Source of the DNA: Nepenthes gracilis
Lineage: Eukaryota > Streptophyta > Magnoliopsida > Caryophyllales > Nepenthaceae
DNA length: 64,000 nucleotides
Direction: 5' to 3'
Assembly (NCBI GenBank): GCA_033239525.1
Contig: BSYO01000024.1
Coordinates: 6,843,991-6,907,990, forward strand
The notes beneath the pieces were generated by a model. That model saw only the letters and a list, made by a program, of their open reading frames with translations, did not search any database and had not been told where the DNA came from. Positions 34,975-46,145 of this stretch are shown here, piece by piece (the first letter of the stretch is position 1; each line of letters begins with the position of its first letter). Position numbers and translations under genes: made by a program.

Positions 34975-35372
34975 CTACATAGACCTTGCATGTGGACGGC
35001 TCCTCAATGAAGGACGGTTGTGGAGTTGGCGTGGTGTTGCGAACGTTTGATTGATCAGAGATAAAGTATTCAATGATCTGGGGTTCACGGCCACTAATAA
35101 CGCCACGGAGTACGAAGCGTTGCTAGCAAGGCCTCGATTAGCCAAGGAATATTCGGCCAAAAACCTAGTCGTCTATAGTGATTTTGAGTTTGTTGTCAAT
35201 CAGGTTCTTGGACATTTCGAAGTTAATAATCCGCATCTCTTCAAGCACTTCTCGAAAGTCAAAGGCATGATCGCGGGCTTTAAAAGGGTTAAATTTATCC
35301 GTATCCTAAGGGAAGAGAATAGAAAGGCCGACATGTTGGCAAGAGTAGCGGCTTTTGGGGACCCAGAGTAAT
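34975..35372 (+). pseudogene. Second (archaeal-type) RNase H of the Tat element
   Basis: It reads LHVDGSSMKDGCGVGVVL, breaks near 35050, then GFTATNNATEYEALLA, LVVYSDFEFVVNQVLGHFEV and FIRILREENRKADMLARVAA. The D-GSS...E-YEAL...YSD...N-KAD-LAR pattern is the additional RNase H known from Tat/Athila elements. The core after 35051 is one open frame of 106 codons. Confidence 0.85.
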
Positions 35373-35434
35373 ATGCCCAAGGAATGCGGTAAGTCCTAAA
35401 CAGACCAAGCGTTGAGGACCCTAAGCCGAAAGCA

Positions 35435-36655
35435 ATGTTAGTCTCAAGCAATGACACGTGGATGACTCCCTACTTAAGGTATCTATCCGAAGGGACATTA
35501 CCTGAGGATGCGTACGTGGCCAAAAGGATAAAAAAGACTGCAGGCTGGTACACTATTATAGACGGCCAATTGTACCGGCGAGGATTCTCAATCCCCTACT
35601 TGAGGTGTCTCACTCCGGAGGAGGCAGAGTATGCCTTCGAAGAAGTACACATCAGAATTTGCGGATCCCATATTTGAGGAAAGAACCTGGCCTTCAAGCT
35701 CATGAGGCAGGGGTACTATTGGCCTACCATAAAGAGTGACGCTATGGACTTTGTATACAAATATGAAAACTGTCAAGTCCACGGCAACGTGACTCCACTA
35801 GGTGAGCATTCATGGCCATTTGCCCAATGGGGGTTTGACATCCTTGGACCACTCCCAGTGACGACCGGGTAAAGGAAATTTTTGATCGTTGAGATTGACT
35901 ACTTTACCAAATGGGTCGAGGCATTGCCATTCACAAAGATCACAAAGCGAAATGCAATTGAGTTCGTCCAATAGAACATTGTCTGTAGGTTCTGCATTCC
36001 CGAGAGTATCATGACTGCCAACGGGATGCAGTTCACTAGAAAACGATTTACTAAGTACTGCACGGGCCTAAGGATCAAGTTGGCCCACATGTCAGTCATG
36101 TACCTACAGAGCAATGGGTAAGTGGAGGTCACGAACTGTATGATCTTGCAAGAACTCAAGATTTGCGGATCGGGTTGAGAGTTACCATCTATCCTGCGGT
36201 CGCATTGCACGACTCCGAGGGAACCCACGTGGGAAACGCCATTCAACTTGTGTTATGGGGTAGAGGCAGTCGTCCCAGTGGAGGTCGGCCTTCCAAGTCT
36301 TCGGGTAAAATGCTTCAATCCAAGTGACAACAACCAAAGACTTTGTGAAAATCTTGATATGCTTGAGGAGGTTCGGGACCAAGCACGATTGAGGACAATG
36401 GCATATTAGTAAAGGGTTGCCCGATACTACAATAAGAGGGTAAAGGCATAACAGTTCTAGGTAGGAGACATAGTGCTGAGAAGTATAGAGGCTACGGGCA
36501 AAAACGCCGGCCGAAATAAACTCTTCCCAAATTGGGAAGGGCCATTCCTGGTCTCTGCTGTCCTCTGGAATGGGGCCTACAAGTTACACACCCAAGAAAG
36601 TAGGATGGTCCCTCGGATATGGAACGTCGCACACCTCAAAAAATATTATCAATGA
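35435..36655 (+). pseudogene. Tat integrase remnant
   Basis: Open stretches at 35435-35677 (WMTPYLRYLSEGTLPEDAYV, GQLYRRGFSIPYLRCLTPEE) lead into the zinc-finger region (YYWPTIKSDAMDFVYKYENC). They are followed by FAQWGFDILGPLPV, FTKWVEALPF and, after breaks, the C-terminus at 36473-36655 (NKLFPNWEGPFLVSAVLWNG, PRIWNVAHLKKYYQ). Several stops interrupt it. The C-terminal segment aligns with Tat copy A at 1-520. Confidence 0.88.
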
Positions 36656-36838
36656 GTGTACGAACAGCCAGGTAGATCAAAACGCATCATTTGACGTGCT
36701 TGTAACCCATTTCATTGATGTAATGAAAATTCCCTTTCTTATGCTTCTTACTTTGCATACCATTGAATGTTGCATATCACTGACCAGTAAGGCTTAGGCT
36801 GCCCCTAAATCAAGTAGATAGGATCCCTTTCACTTGTA

Positions 36839-37000
36839 CTAAAACTTAGTCCCGTACCGAGCAGCCCAAGAGGTCGGACTAAAACTCGATCCCGTACCGG
36901 GCGGCCCAAGAGGTCAGACTAAAACTCGGTCCCATATTGAGCGGCCCAAAAGGTCAGACTTGAAAACTTGGTACAGAACCAAGCAACGCTAAAGGTTGAA
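36839..37000. repeat. 40-bp tandem repeat downstream of Tat pol
   Basis: Three units start at 36839, 36879 and 36919 (exact 40-bp period), each with CTAAAACT(T/C), CCCGTACCG and GGCCCAAGAGGTC-like blocks. A diverged fourth unit reaches about 37000. It is homologous in position and partly in sequence to the 43-bp array of copy A (745-916). Confidence 0.9.
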
Positions 37001-38707
37001 CTGAAAACTTATGGGGCTTAAAGCAGTAAGTATATGACTACCCTATAGGTAGCATCTTCAGCATAAGACGGCCAAAAGGTTCATAAAATTGGCATGAAGC
37101 TAACTTATTTAACTAGCATGTCACAAAAAGAGTCACACACTCGCATAGTCTGAGTAAAGGAGACTCGCATTTAAACTTGATTAATACTAGTTTTATTGTA
37201 AAAAACCAATGTGTATAGATTTCGACGTAAAAAAAGAAAAAAGGGGGAGAAAAAGAAAAAGGAAAAAGAAACCCTTTCTCTCCCGGGAGGGAGTTGCTCT
37301 ACTCTCCCATTGATCCGGGAAGGCTTTGCTTCCTGGGTGTCCTCATCGAGGAACTCTTGGGGAATGGTCTACCCCTGACGCCAAATAAGTCCTCCCCACA
37401 GGTGGCACTGGCGTTCCGAGGATCAAACATAGTCGTCGGAAACCGTAGGTGTAGTCAGATGAGACATAGGTGAATCTTGTCCCAAAGATGAGAAGTCCTC
37501 AACACTTCCTCTAGCTAAAGGTTCCTGTCTTGGAGGAACCCAAATTGGATCTGCTGCTACCGGAATTGGGTCTATTGATGCTTTAGGGCGTCCTCAAGGA
37601 AGGCAATTTTCCCATTAGCCTCATCAAGCTCAGCTGCCAAGTGAAGGTTGGCTTCTCCAACAGACTTTAGGGACTCCAATTTAGAGCAAGTCTAGGTGAC
37701 GTCACCAATAAACGTCAAGATTCCCGGCCAGTGTGGATTAAGAGGAAATGCTTGTTAAAGGAAAGACAACGTGGAATGAGAAACGATAAACTGAAGAGGT
37801 GTAGAAAGATACCTATGAGACGAGGAGCCGCTGGACGAACTCTCATCTCTATGAAACTCAGACTCCTGTGGCCTGACAACATGGACAGTAGGAGCCTCAT
37901 CCCGAGTCTTGGGAGAAGAGACACTTTCATCTAAATCAATGACCGCGGGCTCAGTGGTTTACGTAAGCTCCGCAGCCAAATTCTCCTCCTCAGCAGCGCT
38001 CGGACTTGCATCGACATCTGTGGCCAAGACCTCCTCTGGAACACCAGGAGGAGTCATCATCGAGCTGTAAATTTGGATCTCTAAACATGGGGGCTCTATA
38101 GTTATGGCAGTCTCTTCGACCACAGCCTCCATAGTTTCAGAAGTTGTTGTTGTAACCATCACAATTGCTCCATCGGCCTGTGCTGCCTCAGCCTCCCTCA
38201 TAGACTGCCCTTCATCAGCGCTCTCGAATGGGTTAACAAACTAGTCCGAGACATCCCCTGTAAACTTTGAAGGAATGTTAGGAGTTGGTTCATCAAGGGG
38301 AGGTTGGGCAGTGGACGCCACCGGCTCAGAAGGTTGCCCCAAGGACTCAGCAACTGCAGGAAGGCCGAGGCCTTCAACCTCTTGGGCCGATTCAGCGCCC
38401 GTAGCTCTCGGCCCCCTCACTAGAGGAGCGATGGAAGCATCGTCGTCATTGGACGAAGAGTACTTGACAATAGTCACTGGACGTTTGGAGATCTCAGTCC
38501 AGCGGCTCTTCCTTGGACGCTCAGTCGGCTCCTCTATCCTTGGAGTCCTCTTTTTCTTACTCAACTTCTTCCTTTTCCTCTTGGCAATAGCGGCTGCACC
38601 ACCATAGTCCCCGGGCTGGGACACCTACTTGACTTTAGCTAGGTACTCGGGCTTAAATCACTGATTCTTCCGTGGACTTTTACCCTCAACTAAAGCCGCC
38701 GTCAAAT

Positions 38708-41177
38708 CCAAAACTTTGCTTTTAAATAAATTAAGAAAAGATATATATGTGGACATAAAAATTTTTTTCTTTTCTTCTTTTGACCTGAGATGCATACTAG
38801 AGATTTATGATTTCATTAATCCCAAAGTATCACGAAAGCATACTAACATTCATAAGTAGCGGAATAAATTTTTACAAGTCTCCTCAAAAAGCAAAATAAA
38901 CAAAGCTCTCAAAAGACTTTAACCATTGCTATACCATAAGGTCTATTCAACTTCATCTTCCATAAACTTGTCATCCGAAAAATTGCAAGAATGAGCTTAC
39001 AAAGCCGGCCAGGATACATAAAGTGGTGGTAGGTGCGAGAGAAAACATAAACATACATATCGTTTGATCAAAACATAAATTCATAATATAGCATAGCATA
39101 AAATCATCATATCGTTTCTTCTTTAGTTCTTAATCTTTTCATCTTGTCTTGAAAAATTCATCAAAATCATTATCGTATCATCTTTAGGGTGACGGGAGCG
39201 GACAACATCGAACAGGTTGTGTGCCGTATCCCCTGAGTTGGGAGGTAATGCCTTTTACGGGGATAGTCTATAGTTCTTATCAAAAGACATCCTTAAGAGG
39301 CATTCGAATGTCACTCCGTATCCTTCATCTATTTTTAACGGTAAGAAACGATCGGCTCTTGGTTCGTGTTCTTTAATGGCCAATCATCATAAATCAAAAG
39401 TCGGAAGAGTTCCCCGATGTCCATAATCCATGTGTTTTCATATAGTCTTGTTCTTTACTTCATTCATTGAAGTCCATATCATCTTATCAAAAGCCGGAGT
39501 TCATCTTTCAAAAATGAAGTTCAATATCCAAGTTCTTTTTCAATAAAAAGGACAGAGTCTTGTTCATTAAATTTCCGAAGTTCTTTTGGAGGCCGTAGTT
39601 TGGCAAGTGTGGAGTTCTTTTCTTACAAAGCCGGAGTTCATTTCTTTAGTCAAAGGAGTTCTTTTTCAAATCCAAAGATCATCAATGAGGAGTTCTTTAT
39701 TCATAAAGGACGGAGTACATTTTTAACAAAGTCGAAGTTCTTTTTCTTAAAAGGGAGAGTGCCTTTCTTTTCAAAAAGGACGGAGTGCTTTTCTTTTCAG
39801 TGCCAAGAGTGCTTTTGAACAAAGGGACGGAAATCGGAGTGCTTTTCTTTTCCATGAGTGCTTTTTTTTTGAGTTAGTAAATCAAGGAGTGATTTCTTTC
39901 AAAATCAATTTTTAAATTCGGAGTTCAATTTCATTAAAATCTGAAATTCTAAATGATCATATCTGTAAAATCGAAGTTCTAAAAGGCAAAATGAAGTTCT
40001 TAAATGGGCGTTTGAAAGGTTTAAAATTTGTTCTAAACCGAGTGCATTTTCCGTTAAATGGAAGAAAATGGAATTCATTGACATGTTAATCAAAGCCCTA
40101 ATCCAAGTTCATTTTTCAAAATGGGAGCTCTAAATCAAGTCATTCTCTAAAAGAGCTCTAAATGCGTAAAAATGGGAGGTCTTTTATCTTAAATTGGGAT
40201 ATCTTTTAGACGAAGCGAGATCGAGGAGTTCTTGTTCCATCTTAAGGCCTAAATTCTTTTAGTAAATATGCATTTATCAAAATTCATAACAATTGACAAT
40301 TAATCATAAAAGAATAAATCTAACATTCAAAGGAAATTTCTTTTTAAACATACATTTCGTAACGATAAGTCATAAGACAACAAAGGCATACTTCATACGG
40401 AATATCATATACTTTCATAGTAACATAAATAAACATGAGTTTTAGAAATATGGTTATATCTGCCTGAATTCCTTTTCTACTTTGCCTTAGGTCTCTTTCT
40501 TTACTAGGAGTTTCTAGTAGGTGCCTTTTCCGATATTCTTAAGTCCTTATTTATAACCCGTGGGTTAGGTGGCCATCATTTATGGCTTTACATTTTTCCA
40601 AGGGTGTCATTTATGATTTTATATTTTCCACAAAGGCTCATTTATGATTTACATTTTCCAACAAGTTTTGGGAATAGCTAAATTATTTATGGCCGTGCCT
40701 TCCCAACGTGTTTCCTTATAAATTTTCTTTGATCGGACTTAATTCCTTTCGTCAACTATTGGTGTTGGCTCTTCTTTCCTTTCCATCCATTTGTCAACAT
40801 TTTACGTTGACCGGATTACTCCTTTAATATTAACCGGCTTTTCATCTCATTGAACCCAATCTACTCCGTCTTTCCAATGGACTTCATTTTCATTAACTCA
40901 GGACTCTTCATCGGAAATCCGAGTGTTTCTTTCAAGCAAATCCCGACTTCTTTTTACTTAGGAAATGGGACTTCTTCTCTTCAAGGAAATCCAAACTTCT
41001 TTTCTTCAAGAAAATCCGGACTTCATCCAGTTGGATTTTTATTAAGGAAGTCGGACTCCTTTTATCAAGAACATTTAGGACTTCTTTTCATCAAGGGGGA
41101 AAAACGTGATTTCTTCTTCACGCCAATTAAGGATCCAATGACCGGAATTTTCTACGTTTTAAATATGGGTCGTTACA
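38708..41177 (-). mobile_element. 2.5-kb insertion in antisense ORF 1, probably a solo LTR
   Basis: The antisense protein frame stops at 41178 and resumes at about 38707, so the interval is an insertion. Its right edge reads, on the minus strand, TGTAACGACCCATATTT, a typical chromovirus LTR start. Its length is close to the 2,492-bp solo LTR at 4835, but the sequence differs. Inside are many short repeats (GGAGTTCTTTT-type at 39480-39920, GGACTTCTTTTCATCAAG-type at 40930-41100). The left edge and a target duplication are not resolved, and no coding domains are present. Confidence 0.6.
39480..39920. repeat. Irregular GGAGTTC/GGAGTGC repeat cluster
   Basis: A core GGAG(T)TTCTTTT or GGAGTGCTTTTC recurs about 14 times at roughly 25-40 bp spacing with variable filler. 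A related set with CCGGACTTC and TTCATCAAG lies at 40910-41110. Both are within the insertion. Confidence 0.7.
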
Positions 41178-42559
41178 TCTTCTTCTTCTCATGAATGGAA
41201 TCAAGGTTGGCCAGCAGCAAGTCCCTGAAATCCTTTATGGCCGTTCGCTCAGTAGGTGTGCAATCATCACTAAAACGGGAATGCACATTTCCCCATTCGT
41301 TGGGAATTTCCTAGTGTTCATGAACGCCCAGGAAGAAGAATTTATCCTTCCACCATTTGGTAAAATCAGGATTCCCACCACTGATGGTCAGAAATTCCGG
41401 GCGCGGAGTGGCCACAATCCAATCCTGAGTATGAGAAAACCTTAGGATGTCCTTTAGCACTATAGGATCGAAGAGCCTCTAGTGACAGCAAGTGAAGACG
41501 CGGAGCAAGACCAAATACCTGACGGCGTTTGGTTGAAGCCCGGCAATAGGGATCTCCAGGGCCCTCATTATCTGGTAGAACTTTGGCGCCATGGGATAGC
41601 GAAGTCCACCCTTGAGGTGAACTTCGTAGAAGGTAATGAAGCCGTCAGGTGGACTGCGATCCCTCTCGTGGGCCTCTAGGACCACGATTACCATGGAAAT
41701 AGGGATGTCATATTTTACTCGGATGGCCTCCAGACTAGCCAAAGTGACTAAAGAAACAAAGTCATGCACTCCTGGTGCCATTAGGGTTTAAGGAAAGAAG
41801 ACAAAGGAAGATGAACAAGGCGCCACATAGTAATGAAAAACCCCAAGGAAATGCCTTCGAAGGAACCTAGAGAGCTTTTGAGCACGAGGTGGAAGAAGTG
41901 AACAGTAAGAAAGGCAAAAGGCTGTATTTAAAACGTCAAGAAGGCTTTGAAATTCAAAAAGGCATGCCCATCATTACCCTAGCCACGCGTCATCTTCCCA
42001 CGCGGTGCCAGTAAAAGTGGGCTTACATTTCCAAGGAGATGTCAAACCGCCTTAAATGTGCGCTTATTGCGCTTCAATCATGAAAATGGCGATGCAGATC
42101 AGGTACTCGGGCATCAGAAAAATTCTCAAACAACCCTCTTCCAGAGATTGTCATCAGCAAAGTGCCTGAGGACTTGCGCATACACCAAAGGACATTGTCA
42201 CTTGACCCATAGAAGTGGTTGAGAACTCGAAAGTTCCTCGGACAGATTAGGCCAAACACGAGCCGTTGCATGTCTGCGGACATTTACGTGAGATAAAGAA
42301 GACAGAGCCAAAAGAAGGCTGAGTGGCTCTATGAAGCAAAGAAGCAAGCAGACGGCCAATGGAAAAGCTCCACACGTGGAAATTGTCCGCATCCCATAAA
42401 CACTAAATAAAAAAAAGAGAGAAAAGAGAAAAACGAGGAAAGGAGCATTCAAGCACGAGCAAGCGGCACGATGAAGTAAGCAACTTTATTATATGTTCCA
42501 CTAATAAATTCCCTTTAAAACATGAGGCGTCGCGGTTGAGACTACAACTAGTCAAAAAT

Positions 42560-43173
42560 GAAGAATCAAGCAAATTCTCTCAAGTGAGCACGAACGGCCA
42601 GCCAGGAGTATTGAGAATCTCGGATCAAAGCACGCTAGTCTCATTGAGACAAATTTCGTCCCGGAATCTCCTTTCCAGTGCGAAGCCATTTCCCCATTTC
42701 GACCATTGATGACCTAATGAAAATGTCCCTTTCTTATTCCTCCCGAAGAGCCAAAATGTGACCTCGAGCCCGCATGTTGGCGCGAAAAGAATGCCTTTGC
42801 ATACTCAGCCATGCCCTCTCGAAGTAAGCGGCTCGAGCCCTTGTCGCTCGATCTCCCCAACCGGGGCCTCGAACCCCGGCCTCATAGTCCTCAGTCGCCA
42901 TAGGATCCACCCTCTTGGTCCTACTTGGCGCTGTGAGGATGTAGACGCCCCTTCCATTTCAAAGCCTAGTGATGCCCTCAAGAACCTCATCGGTCCAACA
43001 ACTGTAGCCTCTGAGCCGCAACCTCCCGTGGCTACAGCATCAAGCGCAGCGCAACTGAGGACCCGCGAAGCATGGGTATCCTTCACGGACTCTTCAGAAG
43101 ATGACTTAGACTCCGACGAGGAAGACAATCCTTCCATAGGATCAAAAAAGGGCAAAGATAACGCTCGTCTCAC
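42560..43173 (-). pseudogene. Antisense ORF 2 of the Tat element
   Basis: The minus-strand frame from ATG 43173 begins MRRALSLPFFDPMEGLSSSS, with an acidic Ser/Glu stretch (SSSESKSSSEES), and runs 122 codons. After a frame change it continues in a basic helical segment (YFERAWLSMQRHSFRANMRA, RGHILALREE) and WLRTGKEIPGRNLS, down to about 42560. The change from acidic N-terminus to Arg-rich helix, and the regular translation across several hundred bases, suggest a real decayed gene between antisense ORF 1 and the 3' LTR. No family recognised. Confidence 0.5.
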
Positions 43174-43199
43174 GCTTTTGAAGCTGCAATAGAATGCAA

Positions 43200-44576
43200 A
43201 ACCCTTGGAGGGAATTTCAGTGTTTAAATAGCCGAAAGTTCCCGATAAAGTTGTGGCGCTTGGAAAACTTCACGCCCTTAAATCATTATGGCGCAAGTGG
43301 TCTCCCGCGTAGTTAATGTGCCAGATGGCCAGGTGGATGTGACATCCACTTGCAGCGTTTAAACTTCAAAGGCATCAGCCGCCAGAAGTCTTCTCCTGTT
43401 GCATCCTTCCGTCAATGGTCTACATTAAGACCCGAGGGATGTGATCGCAGAGAGCTAACAAGCATCCGAAGATACTAAAATGAGAATCGGTGCAACGAAA
43501 GGAGCAAACTACCCATGAAGAACAACCTAAAAAGCGATCAACAAAAGAGGATGTAGGCGGCAAGATAGAAGAATAAAGATGAATGACTACGTCTTTTATT
43601 AATCAAAGTTCCTTTACAAAGTATATGATCTGCGATAGCAAAAGTACAAGAAAAGGGAGGAAATGACACGGGGTGTGTGTACAACTGGATGGGAGGGCAT
43701 GGCAAGGGTGCATAGGAAGTAGAAAGACGAGGTCTTGCGGGAAACAAGAAACCGAGCGCCGTAGCCATCGGTGTTGGCCGGCTCTCCCGCCGGTCGAGCC
43801 CAATGGGACCCCACGGATCGAGCTAACCTACCCACTGGGAGCCTGGGCGGGGATGTAGGAAAAAAGAACCTACTCTTCCCCCGCTAGGACTCCACTTTTC
43901 CTTCCATGCCGGTGTGTGATATTCAAGTGAAGTAGAGATCATGGATGAAGCACCACACCAGAAATAAAGTTCCCTGTGAAGGCTCATCCACGATCCTCCG
44001 TTGCACGGGAGATCACCACAACCTAAAGGGAGGTGCACGATGACAGCAGAGTGGCCAAGCTACCCTCACTAGTGTGAGTTATCTCCCATGATAGAGGCGT
44101 GAGGACAGTCTTCATCAGAAGTTCTAGATCTCCAGCTAGTCCACCCAATTCCTTTACGGGTTCCCATTGGAAGCAAAATAAGGCATGACTTTTGCATCGT
44201 TACTCTGTGACCACCCAAGGGATGAACCACACCAGCCCAAGAACACTCTCATATATAGGCATGTTGGCGCTGTACCCACACTGTCAGGCACATTTTTCGG
44301 TGGCCGTCAATTACGGAAAAAGAAAATTCACAGTTCCCGTGTGGGCTCAAGTGCGGAAGGCTGACCCACCAGGATGACTAGCCAAAGCAGCGTCTGAAAA
44401 GCCAGGACGACTACATGGGAAAGGCGCGACGTCAGAGGACCTGGGGAAGGCGTGACATCAGATGGCCTAGGGAAGACGCAACGTCATAAAGCCTAGACAA
44501 GACATATCATAGGGAAGAAAATGGACCACCGACCCTAAATGGACATGCCAGGCTTCGACTACAAGTCGGCTCAGGC
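43200..44576. other. Non-coding 3' region of the Tat element
   Basis: Between antisense ORF 2 and the 3' LTR I see only short shadow frames and no repeat array. Near 44400-44520 a loosely repeated GGAAGGCGTGACGTCAGA-like phrase occurs about three times (GACGTCAGAGG, GACATCAGATGG, AACGTCATAAAG). Confidence 0.5.
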
Positions 44577-44588
44577 ATGGGGGGCTTG
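44577..44588 (+). promoter_or_regulatory. Polypurine tract of the Tat element
   Basis: CATGGGGGGCTTG-type purine run immediately before the 3' LTR start TGATGAG at 44589, parallel to 12577-12588. Confidence 0.7.
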
Positions 44589-45316
44589 TGATGAGTATAG
44601 ATTCTCAAGGCCCACACTAAAGATCCATTTTTTAGGGACTGGGCCTAGAAGCCACAAAGGCCCAGGAAGCCCAGGCACATGGACTGGCCCGCGAAGTGCA
44701 GTGGGCTTGAAAGTCACTATGGGCCACGGGCCTGTGATGGATCTTGGGTGCCACTCAACCTATAGAGTTAATGTGGGAAGTATTTAGCGGTTGGCCAGTC
44801 GGACTGCATAAAGAATGATAATTTATGTAGCATGCGTCTAGTAGAATGGACGTCACAGGAAGCAGCTGTGCATGCAACCCACTTGATTGAATAAGAGGAA
44901 CTTGCAAAGTTGGTGGCAGGTCTCCGAAACATGCCAACGCCACGTGGACAGATTTCACGGGAAGCTCAATCACTATAAATATCTTAATTGTTCACCAAAC
45001 AGGGGATCCCCACATTTTATTCCAGCCGCTATAAGCATAGAGAAAGAAAGAAAGGAAGACAGAAGGTCTGCGTTGTAAGAGTGATTCTTCAAATTTCCAA
45101 AACATCAAGTCCTCAACCTGCCTCTCGCAAGTGCGCATTGTAAAGTCTCTGAACTAAACATAAGATAGTGAAAACAATTTCTGAATTAAAATTCCGTGAT
45201 TTCACGTAAAAACTCTGTGTGCCATTCTCACACTCTCTATTGCATAAACTCTACATCTATGTTGCTAAGTTTTCGAGTTCGAGCCCGTACGGTGATCAAG
45301 ATCCGAGGATGTAATA
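44589..45316 (+). repeat. 3' LTR of the Tat element
   Basis: 728 bp. It starts TGATGAGTATAG and ends GATGTAATA, with CA to TA at the terminus. ATACT follows as target duplication. It contains AATCACTATAAATATCTTAA (about 44968) as TATA region. Confidence 0.93.
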
Positions 45317-45321
45317 ATACT

Positions 45322-45974
45322 ATATAAAACCTACATCAGATAAAAATAACATATTATAATCGAATAAAGTTCACCATTATCAGGTAATGCAAACGAAATA
45401 AATTATTCTGATAAATTTAAAAAATAGATTATATAATACAAATATATTTCTAATAATGAAAAATGTTCAACTCTATGAACATATTTTTAGATAGTTATAT
45501 GATTTCATTGATTTGTTTGTTAATTGTATTTGAGAAATAGTGATTATATCTAATTTAGCTACCACAATGTAGTTATTTTATTTATGACTAATAACACGCC
45601 ATTATGTATGCAATCATTGAAATTTAAATAAATTATTATGAACACAATAATCATAAAAGACACCTTGTAAAAAGAAGTTGTTGATGCGATTCTTATCATT
45701 TTTACTATTCAGCCATCAACAGCCATAATTTCTAACATTCGATAAAATCTGACTTTATAAAAAACTTATATAGGCTCAATATAACTAATTTATCAGTTCT
45801 TTCTCAAATATAACTAATATTTCTTATCATTTTATTTCTCCATTATATTGTAAAAATAAACAACGGGGATTGTGCCCTTGCGCTCTGACCATCCATGACC
45901 AAATATCATTAGCAACGTTTGTTCTCAAACCCGTGCTTTGGCAGCCCTGGCTGTAGCTGAGATGATGGGGCCCA
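45322..45974. other. AT-rich intergenic DNA upstream of the MTV1-like gene
   Basis: No genes recognised. Host DNA resumes after the Tat target duplication. Confidence 0.6.
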
Positions 45975-46145
45975 ATCTCTTAAATTGAGGGAGATTATTT
46001 TTAATTTAATTTAAATTATTTATTTTTAAATAAATAATTATAATTTAATATTTTTTTTAAAAAAAATATTAAAAATTAATTGTTAAATTATAATTTAATT
46101 AAATAATTTAAATTAAAAATAAAATGAGTTCTCTCTTTTTTAAGC
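45975..46145. mobile_element. MITE-like AT-rich palindrome
   Basis: About 60 bp of left arm (TTATTTTTAATTTAATTTAA onward) is followed, after a T8/A8 centre near 46051-46068, by its approximate reverse complement (ending TTTAAATTAAAAATAA). The outer CTTAAATTGAGGGAGA and TCTCTCTTTTTTAAG may be the ends. A hairpin MITE is the simplest reading. Target duplication not resolved. Confidence 0.55.

Larger units (their letters stand above)
37590..41781 (-). pseudogene. Antisense ORF 1 of the Tat element (Transposase_28-like), split by an insertion
   Basis: Minus-strand gene starting MAPGVHDFVSLVTLASLEAI at 41781, with RDRSPPDGFITFYEVHLKGG, PKFYQIMRALEIPIAGLQPN and AVRYLVLLRV. After stops it continues with FDPIVLKDILRFSHTQDW, WWKDKFFFLGVHEH and LLLANLDSIHEKKK up to the insertion at 41177. 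It resumes at about 38707 with KVLDLTAALVEGKSPRKNQ, KPEYLAKVK, a basic stretch (AIAKRKRKKLSKKKRTPRI; 38624-38241) and an acidic linker (38201-37959). It ends in a coiled-coil-like end (LESLKSVGEANLHLAAELDE, near 37680-37600). The N-terminus is similar to that at 11655-11951. The family's function is unknown. Confidence 0.75.
30715..45316 (+). mobile_element. Tat-lineage Ty3/gypsy retrotransposon, 14.6 kb, with both LTRs
   Basis: LTRs at 30715-31338 (624 bp) and 44589-45316 (728 bp) share TGAT(A/G)(A/G)GTATAGATT starts and matching ends (GTACGGTGATCA(G/A)GATCC). The host duplication ATACT is perfect (30710-30714 and 45317-45321). Order: 5' LTR, gag, protease, RT, RNase H, second RNase H, integrase, tandem array, antisense ORF 1, antisense ORF 2, polypurine tract, 3' LTR. 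The dual RNase H and the antisense genes between pol and 3' LTR are Tat features. All frames are broken. The 3' LTR ends TA instead of CA, and the 5' LTR lacks about 100 bp present in the 3' copy. Confidence 0.95.

Noticed and set aside
42758..43192. 144-codon plus-strand frame with acidic C-terminus
   Set aside because: It overlaps antisense ORF 2. The minus-strand reading extends further into a basic helical segment and fits the Tat layout, so I prefer it, though the choice is not certain.
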